Source: Bactrocera neohumeralis
Taxonomy: Eukaryota; Arthropoda; Insecta; Diptera; Tephritidae
NCBI RefSeq assembly: GCF_024586455.1
Contig: NC_065920.1
Location: forward strand, 51,182,109 to 51,246,108
Direction: 5' to 3'
DNA: 64,000 nt
Shown here: positions 10,870-21,954 of the stretch, one piece after another
Layout: each line of letters starts with the position of its first letter
Numbering within the stretch: the first letter of the stretch is position 1
Position numbers and translations under genes: made by a program
The notes under the pieces: generated by a model
Told to the model about the DNA's origin: nothing
Databases searched by the model: none
The model's input: only the letters and a program-made list of their open reading frames with translations

Positions 10870-11650
10870 CATACATACAGTGTATGTATGCATGTAAGTT
10901 AATAAAATACTTTTTATTTTAGTTTTTGTTTAAAAAGGATTTTATTTTATTATATAATTTCTTTCCGTTTAGTCACTATTACTCGTTGGGAAGACTATGT
11001 CTTCTTAGTCCAACCTTTTTGTCAACCGCACTTATTAACTACCACTTAACCACTGAATTGAAACTTATGTTAAAAATTAGTTATTGGAATTAAAAGTGTA
11101 TGAGCAGCGATCATCACATGCAGTGCAACGTAACCGCTACGTCAGCACTTTTGAGTCGCGCGAGTTGTGGTTATTGAACCCGTGTTTTAATACTAAATTA
11201 ACTCATTGATCGATGAATACTGAACTTTAGTTCAAATATTCTTATTAACACTAAACTTCGGTTTAGTGAATCGCTAAGAGAAAACCACGACTTGTCGGAT
11301 TAACCGTCAGAATTCTTCTGTTCATTTATTTCCAATATTTTCTTAAGCTAAGTTCCATTTTCTGATACAAAATACATTATTTCTTTTCTTATTATTATTT
11401 TGGCGCAACCATTTGTAGTTGCGACAATATTTGTGAAGTGGCCTACTTCTCACATTACATCAATTGCATTCCCTCAAATATTTATGTTGCACTATTTATT
11501 GTGACGTTAATTGCTATCGCAATATTCGTTTGAACATATTAAATGTGCAGCGGAAATGCAATGTGATCCAATGTAAGTGCCCTGGTTTGTTTCGAAATAT
11601 GATATGCATATTTCGTGTGGTCGCAATATTATTGCGGTAACAAAAAAGGG
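10870..11650. other. Non-coding stretch, no gene recognised
   Basis: Contains TGTATGTATGCATGTA-type simple sequence, several short inverted words such as TAAACTTCGGTTTA (11253-11266), and no meaningful open frame. It may include further LTR remnants. Confidence 0.4.
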
Positions 11651-11657
11651 AAAATAT

Positions 11658-12737
11658 TTAAGTAGACCAGTTAATTCTAAGTGTTTTGGGGTAGGTTGTT
11701 AACGTTGACGTCGGCATTATTTCTTTGTTGCAGTTCTTATGAATTGCAGTTGCATTCATATCGGTCATGCCGATAGTGGTTGGCATCGACGTCGACGTAA
11801 CTCGCGTGCAACTGGGTCTATTTTTTATAATATGAGAGAAGGGGATAGAAGACTCATTGAGAGCTGGGGGCACCTGTGCTTTGTATGTTGTTAATGCTTC
11901 ACGCATTGTACATTTTTTGTCTGTTTTAATGACAATTATTTGTTTCATTTGTGCAAATTTCATGCATGTTTTATTAGAAGCAGCGTGGCTACCTGAACAA
12001 TTTGTACAAAGAGTGCGAGAGCACGGAGTGGGAAAGTGGGGTGGGAGTGCACATGAGTCGCATGCAGCCGGTTTATTACAGCGTTTTGTTGTGTGGCCAA
12101 GCATTTGGCAATTTCTGCACCTCATGGTGTTATGATAGTATGACTTTACTTTAGTAGTGTACCAAGATATTTCTAATTTTTGTGGGTAATTGGTACAAAT
12201 CAATTGTGAGGAGTACTACGCCACTAGGGATAGCCTTTCCGTCAATGTGTTTGATAAATTTATAAACAGAGACGACGCGCTGGTCAGTCAAATTTTCAAT
12301 TATTTCTGTCTCAGGTACATATATCATTAAGGCACGGTGCGAAAATAGTGCCCTTTGAATAGTTGTGGTTATGGTGTAACTCTATTTTTACATCACACAC
12401 GCCGATTAAATATGTTGTAGCCAAAAACTTTTTTGCGATGTGATTGTTTTTAACTAAAAGCAGCAGGCTGCCGTCTTTTAAATTTGAAATTTCCATTTTT
12501 TCAGATGAAATATTTTTTAATGCCTTGTGTACTGCAAAGCACGAATATTGGGTAAGGTGTTTATTTGAATTAGTCGCACTGACCACGCGGTATTTGGGAT
12601 TGTCTTTTTTGATAATATGTAGGCAATGCCGGAAAATAATCTTTTGTTATGTTTTGAGATTTTTTTCGTTTGGGTTTTGGGCTTGTGGATAACAGGGCAA
12701 ACCTGTTATCTCTAAGCGTGGGTCCCTCAAGGGACAT
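11658..12737 (-). pseudogene. LINE ORF1 (I-like), three CCHC knuckles
   Basis: Translation on minus starts at an ATG at 12737 whose first residues include DNRFALLS, shared with the ORF1 at 34361 and close to the one at 40653. A central RRM-like region follows, then three zinc knuckles: CRNCQMLGHTTKRC, CDSCALPPHFPTPC, CTNCSGSHAASNKTC. This is the nucleic-acid-binding ORF1 protein of an I-type non-LTR element. At least one frameshift falls near 12340. ORF2 is missing altogether; the element ends at about 11650. Plus-strand open frames here are shadows. Confidence 0.8.
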
Positions 12738-12924
12738 TTTAATTTTTTTTTAATAAAAATATTCAACTGTAGAAACTGTTTTATTTATGTCACGATAAAA
12801 AAGAGAGAAAAAAATGAAATCACTATCACTGTATCACGCTGTTATCACTATAATACGCTGTTCGACTACCGTACGCGATGAGTATCAGTCGGTGACTGTT
12901 AATTGATATTATTGTTTCTCTTTA

Positions 12925-13479
12925 CATGTAAAGGCATTTTTCAAGTGAGTCGATTAGGAAAGAGGTTGCTAAATCACAAACTTCCCATCCCTCCAGCGAA
13001 AAACTTACCAAATACGCAACTAAAAACTCCACATTTCTTCTTTGGTGATGCTGCCTTTCCTTTAGGGACAAATTTAATGCGCTCATACCCTGGGGGAATG
13101 CTACCAAATGAAATAGAGGTGTTTAATAAAAGGTTATCAAGAGCTCGTCGCACAATTGAAAACTCTTTTGGAATACTAGTGGCGCGTTGGCGAGTTTTAC
13201 TAACAACATTACATTTATTTCCGGAAAATGCAGAAAAAAATTATTTTGGCGTGCGTTGCCTTACATAATTTTATTATGTTTAATAACGTTAATGCATCTT
13301 CGTATGTTGCAAGCAACTATGCTGATTGGGAGGACTCTAAAGGTGATTTTCATGACGGTATATGGCGTAGAGAAGTTGGAAGTAATATCCCATCGATTAT
13401 GCAGTCTTCCAATTTGCATCATGGAAGAAGTTTTTTGGAAAATAGAAATAACTTATGCAGTTTTTTTAACACTTTTTAA
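12925..13479 (+). pseudogene. PIF/Harbinger nuclease, C-terminal half
   Basis: Motifs of the DDE_Tnp_4 nuclease are clear: GDAAFPL (second catalytic Asp), LMRSYPG, FNKRLSRARRTIENSFGIL (the E of the triad) and, after a one-base shift in an A7 run near 13234, ILACVALHNF. The first catalytic Asp region is missing because the gene is cut off on its left, close to the 5' end of the LINE at 12737. It pairs with the MADF gene at 14030-14806 on the other strand, as Harbinger elements need a second DNA-binding protein. Confidence 0.85.
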
Positions 13480-14025
13480 AACATATTCTAAAATCACATA
13501 TCTAACATCATTCCGAACTTGTTTATTTCTTTTTTAATAAAACTAAATGGGATTTAATTAATTTCATTCAATTGTTTTGATAGGATTGCAGAGATAATTA
13601 AGTATATATTTAGAGACAAACTAAAAGTCGATGTTCACTCCACGAGGTTTTAATCCAGAAGAAAATGTTATATTACAAGAAGAATTAAAGAACAAAGTAA
13701 TAACTAATACTTATATGTACATGTAAATGTGAGAATGAGAGTATGTAAAGAATGTAATGACGTAAATAATGTAATGACATGCATAGTGTTAGGTAAACGA
13801 CTATCTTCAACATGTTTTTTATTAAAAATTAAAAGAAAAATAATTCATGAATAATTACTCAAAAGAGTTCAGGTACATGCATTTTATGCATCTTTGTTAT
13901 AATAAATATATTTGTTATAATAAATATAAAGTATACTAAAAAATCAATGCTCCAAGCTTTTTAAAAAATAAGGAAATTTGGTTGAATTCTTGTCGTTTTC
14001 AATTTCATGTCTGCCTATTTTCGCG
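13480..14025. other. Spacer between the two Harbinger genes
   Basis: AT-rich non-coding DNA with TATAATAAATATA duplications near 13905-13930. Both genes end here tail to tail. Confidence 0.5.
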
Positions 14026-14029
14026 ACGT

Positions 14030-14806
14030 TAACGATATAACTCCAATATCATTTTGTCTTGGAAACCGTCTTTGACCGACACTGGCAGGTGTTTTATCGG
14101 ACACAAAACCGTCGTCATAAAGGCCTCGTCAGTTTCACATCTTTCAGCCGGCGCCGCCATCTGCTTTTCTAAGTTCTTATCTATAATCTTTCTAGGTAAA
14201 GATTTTTATGTATTTTTCTTCGGAGGGGGCGATGAAATTTCATTCAAACTATCACTCATTGATGACTCCAAGACAGAGTCTGCATTTGCTTCTGCATTAT
14301 CACGAGTGCTGCACAATGAAAAAGTTATATTTAAAAACATTAAAATTTATACAAAGTACCTACCGACGCGGTGTGACGGAGTCTTTCAGAAACATCATAG
14401 GTTTTAAAAAACGACATTCATCTAAGTAGCTCATTCCGCTACCTGATGGAGCTTCTAACCTTTTTATCTCCTTGCAGAAGCGCTCCCGGAGTAGCTTCCA
14501 TCTATGTTTGCATTCTAGATCTTTTAATTGAAACGAACATAAAAAATATATAATACAAAAATATATATTTCTATAACAGTGTTAATACATACCACTTTTA
14601 ACGCATAGTTCTGCGATTGCTTTCCATGCCTTTTCTTTATTTGTACGATTGAAATAAAATGCATCTCTTTTGTCGTACAAACATTTCTTTTTTTCAATAC
14701 TATCTATTAAATTCTGGATAAAGCATTCGTCGTCCTCCACATTCAAATTTACAATGATTTTATCGGTTGACAAAACACTCTTCTTCCTTTTCATTTTCAA
14801 ATTCAA
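14030..14806 (-). pseudogene. MADF-domain protein of the Harbinger element
   Basis: Three exons on minus can be followed: 14806-14593, 14520-14364 and 14308-14030, with GT-AG introns of 72 and 55 bp (14592-14521, 14363-14309). Exon 1 has FIQNLIDSIEKKKCLYDKRD and NKEKAWKAIAEL; exon 2 has CKHRWKLLRERF and APSGSG. Together these make one complete MADF (Myb-like) DNA-binding domain. Exon 3 is Ser/Asp-rich and ends in a short hydrophobic tail with CPIKHLPV. An in-frame TAA near 14207 is the only break I see. In Harbinger elements such a protein escorts the nuclease to the nucleus and the terminal repeats. Confidence 0.7.
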
Positions 14807-15490
14807 AATGATGTATATAGGCGGTTATATTTAATTAAAAGCGTTAATTTATTTATTTGAATTATGCACTTATAGCTTAATACAATTGTCCTTAACGTAT
14901 GATATAACCGGAGCGTCCGCTCTGGTTGATGCCAAAACTGAAACTGTTTGATCGTTCGATAGAGTCGGTTAAGCTAATAATCGTTCTCTGTCTCTACTTG
15001 TTCGTTCATTCGTTGTCTCGTCTCTTTTCTGTAGAAGCAGGGTTGTTATCTGTTACGTTCTTGTCCTGTAGCAACAGGGTTGTTATAAGTTACATTCTTG
15101 TCACGTCAAAGCTACGTCCACTTCTGGTCCTACGTCCGTCTGTCACTCCCACATGTATCAGTTGACAAAAAGCGAAAACAGCTGATTCCGTACGGAAAAT
15201 GCGACCAGTTTCGCTTATCACTTTGAAATAGAAAATTTTAACATTTCTAAAACACACTGCTCTTTAATATCGGCCAGGTCTGTATCCTGGATATGTGCAG
15301 CCGGGGGATACAGAAAAAACGCCACCCTGTGCCTTATGGACAAATTTGTTGACCATATGCCAACAACTTTTGTTTTTATTGTTTCTTTTAATGTTGCAAT
15401 TGATGAGATATCTGAAATATTGGGCTCGCAAAGCACACAAATTTTTGTAATTGAAGGCAGCACAAAACAAATTGAAAGCGAGCTGCAAGT
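14807..15490. other. Spacer with a tandem duplication
   Basis: No gene. It holds a 37-bp direct duplication (CTGTAG(A/C)A(G/A)CAGGGTTGTTAT at 15029-15065 and 15066-15102) and a small palindrome CCGGAGCGTCCGCTCTGG near 14909. The part from 15218 to 15490 looks like diverged insertion-site DNA. Confidence 0.55.
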
Positions 15491-16716
15491 TTAACCCTAG
15501 AGAAGGCGCGCTCCGCAGAGTGACATGCATTGTCGCGCGTGAGCATTTTGCTCACGTACTGAAAATATTCAGTTACGTTTATATAAATAAAGTGTTACAT
15601 ATTTAAATTTAAACTAAATACCATTACTGAGCCTTAAGCTTAAAAAATGTTTATTATTTGACAGAAACAAAAATAAAATATAAAGGTAATTCAATTGTAC
15701 AAAACATAAGAAAAAATTTGAGATTTGTTATGGAGATCATACGTATATAAAGTATTTACATGGCTATATATCACTATTCTGAGAAATCTTCATTCATTTT
15801 CCTGTCGAAACAAGTAGGACATGTAAGTATACTTAGAATGTTCAGTACAGAGTAATTTCCCACATAAATTGCAACCTTTTTTTGTGCGTCTATTTTTCCT
15901 TCTGGGGCAGAAATCACAAAAGCCGTTTTCTTTAGACTGGTTTGGTGAATCAAGACCTGGTGCAATGCGTTCCATTGAATCCTTTAGATGTTTTGGTAAA
16001 TTTTGAATGGCTTGCCGCTTTATCATGTCAAGCGCCACTTCTTTCAAGGAAGTCCTTCTCTGAGTTAAGTTCTGCGTATTTCCCTTATAAATAATCTGCG
16101 CATTTATACCAGCTATGTCAAGCAGAGTAAAAAAATTGCCTCATTGGCCATCTGCAAGTTTTGCGGGAAACTGAGTACGTTCCTTTCATCTGGTCGACGG
16201 TATCTACACCTCGCTTTGTTCTATTGTAAAACAATATTACTTCGGGTTTGTTGTTATCATCGGACTCATTATTTAACTGGCCATCCGCATGAAGAGATGA
16301 AAGCATCAGTACGACTTTTTTATTTTTCTTCATTGGAATGTAGGAAACAAGAAGCTTGTTTTCGGCATATGCAACCATTGTATCTGGGGTTGGTCTTCCT
16401 TTACTTGTAATAAATTGTGGTGGAATTTCTTTTTTATTTTTTCGGATTGTTCCTACAATAGTGGTTCTATATTGTTTGTACAGCTCATCAGCTAAGGGAA
16501 TAGAAACGAAATAATTGTCCATAGTTAAATTTCTTCCGGTATTTAAAATTGGTGCAGCGATTCTCTTTACGATATTGTCAGCTGTATTATCGAGCTGATA
16601 AGGGCCGGTTGGCTGTTTACCACAATATACCTCAATTTTACAAGTGTAAAAAGTTCTTGCGTCGACTAATGCATTAATTTTTTTGCCGTACTTGGCAGGT
16701 TTATTGGGAATATATA
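15491..16716 (-). mobile_element. piggyBac element, left end intact, right end cut by an LTR
   Basis: At 15491 TTAA is followed by CCCTAGAGAAGG, which is the classic piggyBac terminal repeat next to its TTAA target. A hairpin CGTGAGCATTTTGCTCACG lies nearby (15537-15556), probably a subterminal repeat. The transposase reads on minus from the other side. The right end is not present, since provirus A starts at 16717. Confidence 0.8.
15774..16716 (-). pseudogene. piggyBac transposase, C-terminal two thirds
   Basis: From 16716 the minus strand encodes NKPAKYGKKINALVDA, then NLTMDNYFVSIPLADEL, GTIRKNKKEIPP, LMLSSLHADG, KPEVILFYNRTKRGVDTVDQM (pieces of a PGBD transposase, including the region of its catalytic Asp residues) and RWPMRQFF. 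After a frameshift near 16110 comes the Cys-rich C-terminal zinc finger: CDFCPRRKNRR, CNLCGKLLCTEHS (to 15790). The N-terminal part is missing where provirus A interrupts the gene. Confidence 0.85.
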
Positions 16717-17610
16717 AATTACGAATAACCGTCTTGTTTCTTTATTATTATCACTTTATTAATCAGATCATGCTGTCTGATGAGTTCTCTGTTACAAACT
16801 GACCTTACATTCTAAAGCTAATGTCTTAAATAAGTCCCTGCACCTTGTCTTAGTTGTTGTGTCCCGCAATTCGTTGTTAGTAGTAGTTGTAGAGTTATTG
16901 CAGCGGATACGACACCGACGCTTGCGTTGGCAGTTTGCCGCTACCGCTGTGCCTTACCCGTCAGCGTGGGAATGTAATTTCGCTGACTCAGGCCACGCGC
17001 GGACTTTATTGTTGACATAGGGCAGCTTATGTTAACTGCTAGCTGCCAGCGTGAGAATGTGGATTCGCTGACTCAGGCCACGCGAATTACGATATGATAT
17101 GTAATTTATCGGAAATTACATATCTTTCGTTTGAATAATAAAACTCCGGTTTACCGTACTGAGCGGCTTGCCGTCCAGTTTATTAATAATAATTTTATTC
17201 TTTACAAAAATCTTATTTCCAAAATTTACCTGAAGCCGTTGTGCTGACTTGACATATTCTTTATAAAAATCTTACTTGCTAAATTTACCTGAAGCCGTTG
17301 TGCTGACTTGACATTCCTCAGCATCAACGACCCGGCATATCTTATATAAACATAACAGTGGCATTTGATTTCATTTTTAAAGGAATTTAATGCTTGCTTA
17401 TGAATATTTCCTTATTTATGTATTTTACAATTTTATATGTACATATGTATGTAGTTGAATCTGAAGATTCAACTTACATTTCAGAGAAATAAAAATATTT
17501 AAAAAATACTTGTCTTTTTTTGTGTGTCGACGAGTTTGACAGTGGTGGAGTCGTTTGACGACGCAACTCGCGCAGACTTTATTGTTGACAAAGGGCAGCT
17601 TATGTTAACT
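16717..17610 (-). repeat. 3' LTR region of env-only provirus A
   Basis: The left edge AATTACGAATAACCG matches the start of the right-hand LTR at 18904; the four bases before it are TATA. An AGTTAACAT end (read on minus) occurs twice, at 17037 and 17610, each preceded on plus by ACTTTATTGTTGACA(T/A)AGGGCAGC. The LTR therefore either carries a duplicated tail or is two LTRs in a row. A 58-bp tandem repeat (17199-17314) and a 20-bp hairpin GTTGAATCTGAAGATTCAAC (17452-17471) lie in the duplicated part. Confidence 0.6.
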
Positions 17611-18686
17611 CCTCCCCTTCTAAATGAAGGCCGTCCACGGACTTCTTAAGATTGTTTATGACGTTCTGAAGATTCTGGGATTTGCGTCTTCTTTTTCGCT
17701 CTCGGTATAGTTTAATTAGACCGTAACAGGAAATTAGTATGACAATGCTAGTGAGACCTGATATCGTTGGTCCTATCATAGTCCTCCCTTCGATTTTCCC
17801 GATAAACGCAGGTTTTCCATACTTTGAAGGTATGGAAGACTCAAAATCTCTTGATGACTGGTTGAGGAGCGCCGTCGTTGCTGATCCTGGTAATTTTTTA
17901 AACATGCCGTTTAGGTTTTTTGAAGTAAGATCCATTAATTTGAATCTCATTTTCCAAGGAAAGTAAATAAGTTCCCTTTATGGTCTTCTCGGTGTCTGCG
18001 GTAGTCTTGACTAAAGCGGTATTATCGTTAATGATGATTATGCCATCATCGACCACCATAATTGGTTTAAGGCGGCTAGGGCGAGTGCTGCAGTGGGCAA
18101 CATTACCAGAATGAAGCTGCTGCGCGCACGTTGGATGTTGTAATTTTTTGCAAAACGTTGATGTGAGCGTTGTGCTGCAATTTCCAATCGCCAAAATTTG
18201 ATTATGACAATCGGCAACATTGTTGTCATTCCCAAGGTGCAGGATTGGTCCGTTGTGTTGGACAGGAAAGATAATAATTTTCTTACAGACTAGTACTGGC
18301 TTGGGATATTTGATAACAAAATGTAGAAGATTACCGTCTAATAGAACCTTAATATATGATACCTCCATTAAATCAGTGGTAGTTGTGTTTGTAGAGTGCA
18401 TTTCAATAATGTTTTTTATATTATTTGAGTTTAACAACATAGGATTTATTATCCCTATCTTTGCAAGGGTAGTAGTTGAAATTAAAGTTTCAATTTCATT
18501 TATAATGATCCTATTTCTTGCAAGCAACATTTCATACAAGTGACCAGTGTCGATCTGTCCAGCTTTGGCGTTTTTAATGATGTGGTGTGTCGCGTCACCA
18601 TCCTGAATCGGTATGTAGTCGGAAGTCGAATAGTCGGTCAATTTTGCTGTCGTCGTTTGAATAAGGAGTATCGCAATCAGTATCAT
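17600..18686 (-). pseudogene. Errantivirus-type env, provirus A (partial)
   Basis: The gene starts at 18686 with a hydrophobic signal peptide (MILIAILLIQTTTA) and a YIPIQDG motif shared with provirus B. It continues through a Cys-containing ectodomain, then after a frameshift near 17945 ends with a transmembrane helix (SIVILISCYGLIKLY) and a basic tail. Compared with provirus B, the segment carrying the cleavage site and fusion-peptide-like region is missing, so this envelope could not act in membrane fusion. A polypurine tract (TAGAAGGGGAGG on minus) follows before the LTR. No gag or pol is present. Confidence 0.7.
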
Positions 18687-18964
18687 ATTTTTGAATCTTA
18701 ATTCTATTGTTTAATTTTTGTAAGAAATTTTCGATCCCCTTTGGTCCGTGATTCCTTTTTTTGTGACGTCTCCTCCTTGATGGGTCCGTACAATTATTCC
18801 CGAATAGTTTTTTTACTATTTTTTATGGAGCTTTTTATTTCCGAATAGTTTTTACTATTTTTTATCGAACTTTAATTTTTTTATTCCCATATAGTTGGGC
18901 GACAATTACGAATAACCGTCTTGTTTCTTTATTATTATCACCTTTATTAATCAGCGTCATGTTG
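18687..18964 (-). repeat. Leader, primer-binding site and truncated 5' LTR of provirus A
   Basis: Only about 210 bp separate env from the 5' LTR. The minus strand just left of 18904 reads TGTCGCCCAACTATATGGG, a decayed primer-binding site comparable to TGGCGCCCAACGTGGGG of provirus B. LTR sequence starts at 18904 and matches 16717 onward for about 55-60 bp before ending near 18964. Confidence 0.65.
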
Positions 18965-19763
18965 GCCTTTCGACTTAACGTTGATGGACTAGGCAACGTA
19001 ATCCTCCACATCTAGCAAAAAAACAGCGTTGGAAGTTTTTGTGATCCTCAAGGCGGCACCAATTTTGAGAGCAAAAAAAAAAACCATGCTTTCGATAGAT
19101 TTCAGCATTGCGTAGTTTGACTTGTTGGGCATCAACTCTTTAATGTTTAACTTATGCTGCAAAAACGGCTAAATTTTTTTGCATGTGTGCTGTTTGTCTG
19201 TTGTTTCTGTAAATGATTTTAAACAATTATTTAAAAGTCACTTCTCTTGATGTTGTTTTCTAATGCTTTTTAATGTCATGTTACAAATATGATCTCCTCA
19301 ATGTTTTTATTGAATAACTTTTATTTTTAGTTAAAATGTTTTTTGGTGCTTTTCTCTGATTCCATTGACTTAAAACAAAAGAAAATTTGATGTGGTTGTA
19401 GCCAGCCGACAAAGCTTCAGTCCGATGATATCAAATTTTTTTTCGACCTTTCGACTTAACGTTGATGGACTAGGCAGCAGTCATCCACATCTATGTGATC
19501 CTCATAGGCGGCACCAATTTTGATAAAAACTGCACCATGCTCGGGCCCGCATTGCTGCTTTATGCCGAAAATTTAGCCACCCTTGCAAAACGGCACTTTA
19601 ACGTCTTCCTTAACAATCGAAAGTAAAATGTTCCATATAACACTTCTTCCCTTATGTTTTTGTGTTAAAGTGTACGTTCCACAATCAATTTTACTTTTTA
19701 TAGAGTCCGGCGAGTCCTAATAAATTACTCCACGATCAACCAACCCAATATTTTACCAGATGC
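18965..19763. repeat. Dispersed duplication, non-coding
   Basis: CCTTTCGACTTAACGTTGATG GACTAGGCA and the following words (ATCCACATCTA, GTGATCCTCA, GGCGGCACCAATTTTGA) occur at 18968-19060 and again at 19445-19530. No coding potential was seen. They may be fragments of the same unidentified repeat. Confidence 0.55.
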
Positions 19764-19951
19764 ACCGATTGCCGCATTGCGGCTTGAGTGTTATTCGCAA
19801 GGCTATGCAACAACTATTTCCCACTTCCCTTAGTGCTGTATTACGGTTTGAGTCTTTACCGATTGTCGCATTGCGTCTTGAGCGTAATTAGGAGAGTTTG
19901 GCAATAATTATTCCTCGTTTTCCTAAGTGCCGCATTTCGGTTTGAGCTCTT
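19764..19951. repeat. 94-bp tandem repeat, two copies
   Basis: Units start ACCGATTG(C/T)CGCATTGCG at 19764 and 19858. Each unit contains two related half-units (GCATTGCGGCTTGAG and GTATTACGGTTTGAG types), so the array is really four 47-bp modules. It directly abuts the TTAA of the next piggyBac. Confidence 0.7.
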
Positions 19952-19953
19952 AA

Positions 19954-21250
19954 CCCTTAAATGCATGAGGTCAGTACCCAACATCTAGACCAAGTGCCCC
20001 TTATGTAAAATTACCCACTTAACACGAAATGGATACTTATTTTCCGATTAAACGCGCCGTTTTCCAGGAAAAGCTCAAAATGTGGGTTTTTCTATATGTA
20101 CCATATATGGTACACTATGCATTGATGTCAAATAAGAGTGAACATTTTTCGTACGTAAATTTTATTTCAGTTTATTGGAATGAAAGGAAATTCGTGTACA
20201 CAAATAAGGTAAATCAATTTACATATATTATTTTTTATCATTTTTATGATATGCTACAAAACAATTACGTTTATCATTTAAACAAAGATGTACGTTACAT
20301 TTTTCACATTTGAAAATTGAACGGTTGTTTACGTTTCTGTCTCCAGCATAGCATTTTTCATTTTTGCATCTTCCACGATTTTGAACTACAGGAAAATGAT
20401 CAATACCGTCGAAACGTAAGTTCTGTGTTAGTCCATGTTCTTGTTGGGGACGAGAAACTTGCGTGAGTGCTCCAGATCGGTTTGTGTTCGCTTTCTTGCT
20501 TGCTGCCATATTTGTCAATACATGAGATACTTCCAGACGGAACGCTTTTTGAGTCATTGGGATATTGGAGTTTGCTCTTTTATGCAAAAGAAGCCATGTA
20601 GGTGATAAAATATCCTTATATACCATTTTCTGCTTTTTAATGTAATTTTAAGGCGACCGAGGTGAGAATCCATGAGATCTACATACACCTCCCATATGCA
20701 AATTGTAGTTTTTAATGATTTGGGGGCAAGATATAGTTACTACTTTCTTTTCCTTTTTATCCCAACGTTGTGTAGTCGGAACTTCGATGTCATCGGCTTG
20801 TGAATTGCGCAGTGGTTTCGTTCCAGGATAAAGACGTTATTGGTACGCTATGTATTGTAGTTATGAACTCTGCTGAGACACCTCGATTCATCTTCATCAT
20901 CACCTTTGTATCCGGAAGCTTACAATTTTTTATTCGATTTCGATTGATGGTCCCAATGCTGTGAATACCTTGGGTCCGTAGATAAATCAATAAGGGTATG
21001 GATGTAATAAATTATATTTTAATGACGAATGAAAATCACACTTCAAATTTTTCGCAATATTTACGTTCGACCAATTCGACAGCTCGCTGTCAACTGCGTA
21101 TAAGCCTTAGCAAGCTGCGACGACATTTAAATAACTGTTAGTTTTTATGGCTTTCACTAAGAGTAAGCAAAATTCAATTCAGATTAATTTTCATTGAATG
21201 ACGGCGGATTTAAGGCGTGTACCATATATGGTACGCCATGCATTTAAGGG
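19954..21250 (-). mobile_element. Deleted piggyBac element with intact TTAA ends
   Basis: Perfect 14-bp inverted repeats CCCTTAAATGCATG/CATGCATTTAAGGG are flanked by TTAA at 19950-19953 and 21251-21254. Near both ends lies the palindrome TACCATATATGGTA (about 20098 and 21222), likely a subterminal protein-binding repeat. Only the C-terminal part of the transposase is inside, so the element is non-autonomous at about 1.3 kb. Confidence 0.9.
20228..20990 (-). pseudogene. piggyBac transposase C-terminal fragment
   Basis: On minus, 20990-20790 reads LRTQGIHSIGTINRNRIKNCKLP (piggyBac core, quoted in part) and ends shortly after. 20626-20228 carries the C-terminal Cys-rich finger with HFPVVQNRGRCKNEKC, FKCEKCNVHLCLNDKRNCF. 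A frameshift or short deletion near 20640-20790 separates the two. It is a different lineage from the copy at 15774 (Cys spacing and ends differ). Confidence 0.8.
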
Positions 21251-21254
21251 TTAA

Positions 21255-21950
21255 TCCATTATCCGCTAGTGGAGCGCAATGTATTGGTACTTCATTGGAG
21301 CACGACATCGTTGTTGCTATGCTCGAGTATGAAATGGAGCAGCGCACACCCGAGAAGCTGTGCTTGTGTTTGTTGTTGTGATAACGCATGCGCTGAGTGA
21401 TAATGATGCTCATTATTGAGTAAACTGCAGCCAAAGAAATTGTAGATGTAAGTAGCTACACTTGCTATCTTAACTTGCATAAAAGTTGAAGACACTCGAA
21501 ATCATAACGGTAAAACATGAGTGTTTCGCTCATAGCTCATTTTTGCGCATTCATTTTTGTGATCTATCGTTGTTGTTCGCACATTTGCTTTCAGTGCATT
21601 GTGCCGTTCACTTATCTACGCAAAATTTTTGGGTGTCTGGTGAAATAGAATCGACGCTTACTGTTTGAGTGAGTGACGAAATGCAAAAACACAAAACACG
21701 GAAAGCGATTTGTGCGTTTGGGTGTGTTATTCTTTTCTTGCTGTTTGTGAGTGCGTCAAGCACTCCAAATTTATAAGTGTGATTCGAGTGCCAAAAAGTG
21801 ACACCCCTGACGTTCTCTGTTGAGTGTATGTATGTCAATATGTGACTCCTCCACCCCTAGATTCAATGGTCTCCATTGCATATCTAACATTGAATTCTGC
21901 AAAGTTTTCTGATTATTACTAGTAATGATTATAAAAGTATAGTTACATTG
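21255..21950. other. Non-coding stretch, no gene recognised
   Basis: Several 60-76 residue open frames overlap on both strands without any motif. The sequence is less AT-rich than its neighbours and may contain LTR material of the errantivirus to its right, but I found no matching copy. Confidence 0.4.
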
Positions 21951-21954
21951 TTGT

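Noticed and set aside
14054..14407. 117-residue open frame on plus
   Set aside because: It overlaps exons 2 and 3 of the MADF gene on minus, which has splice sites and conserved residues.
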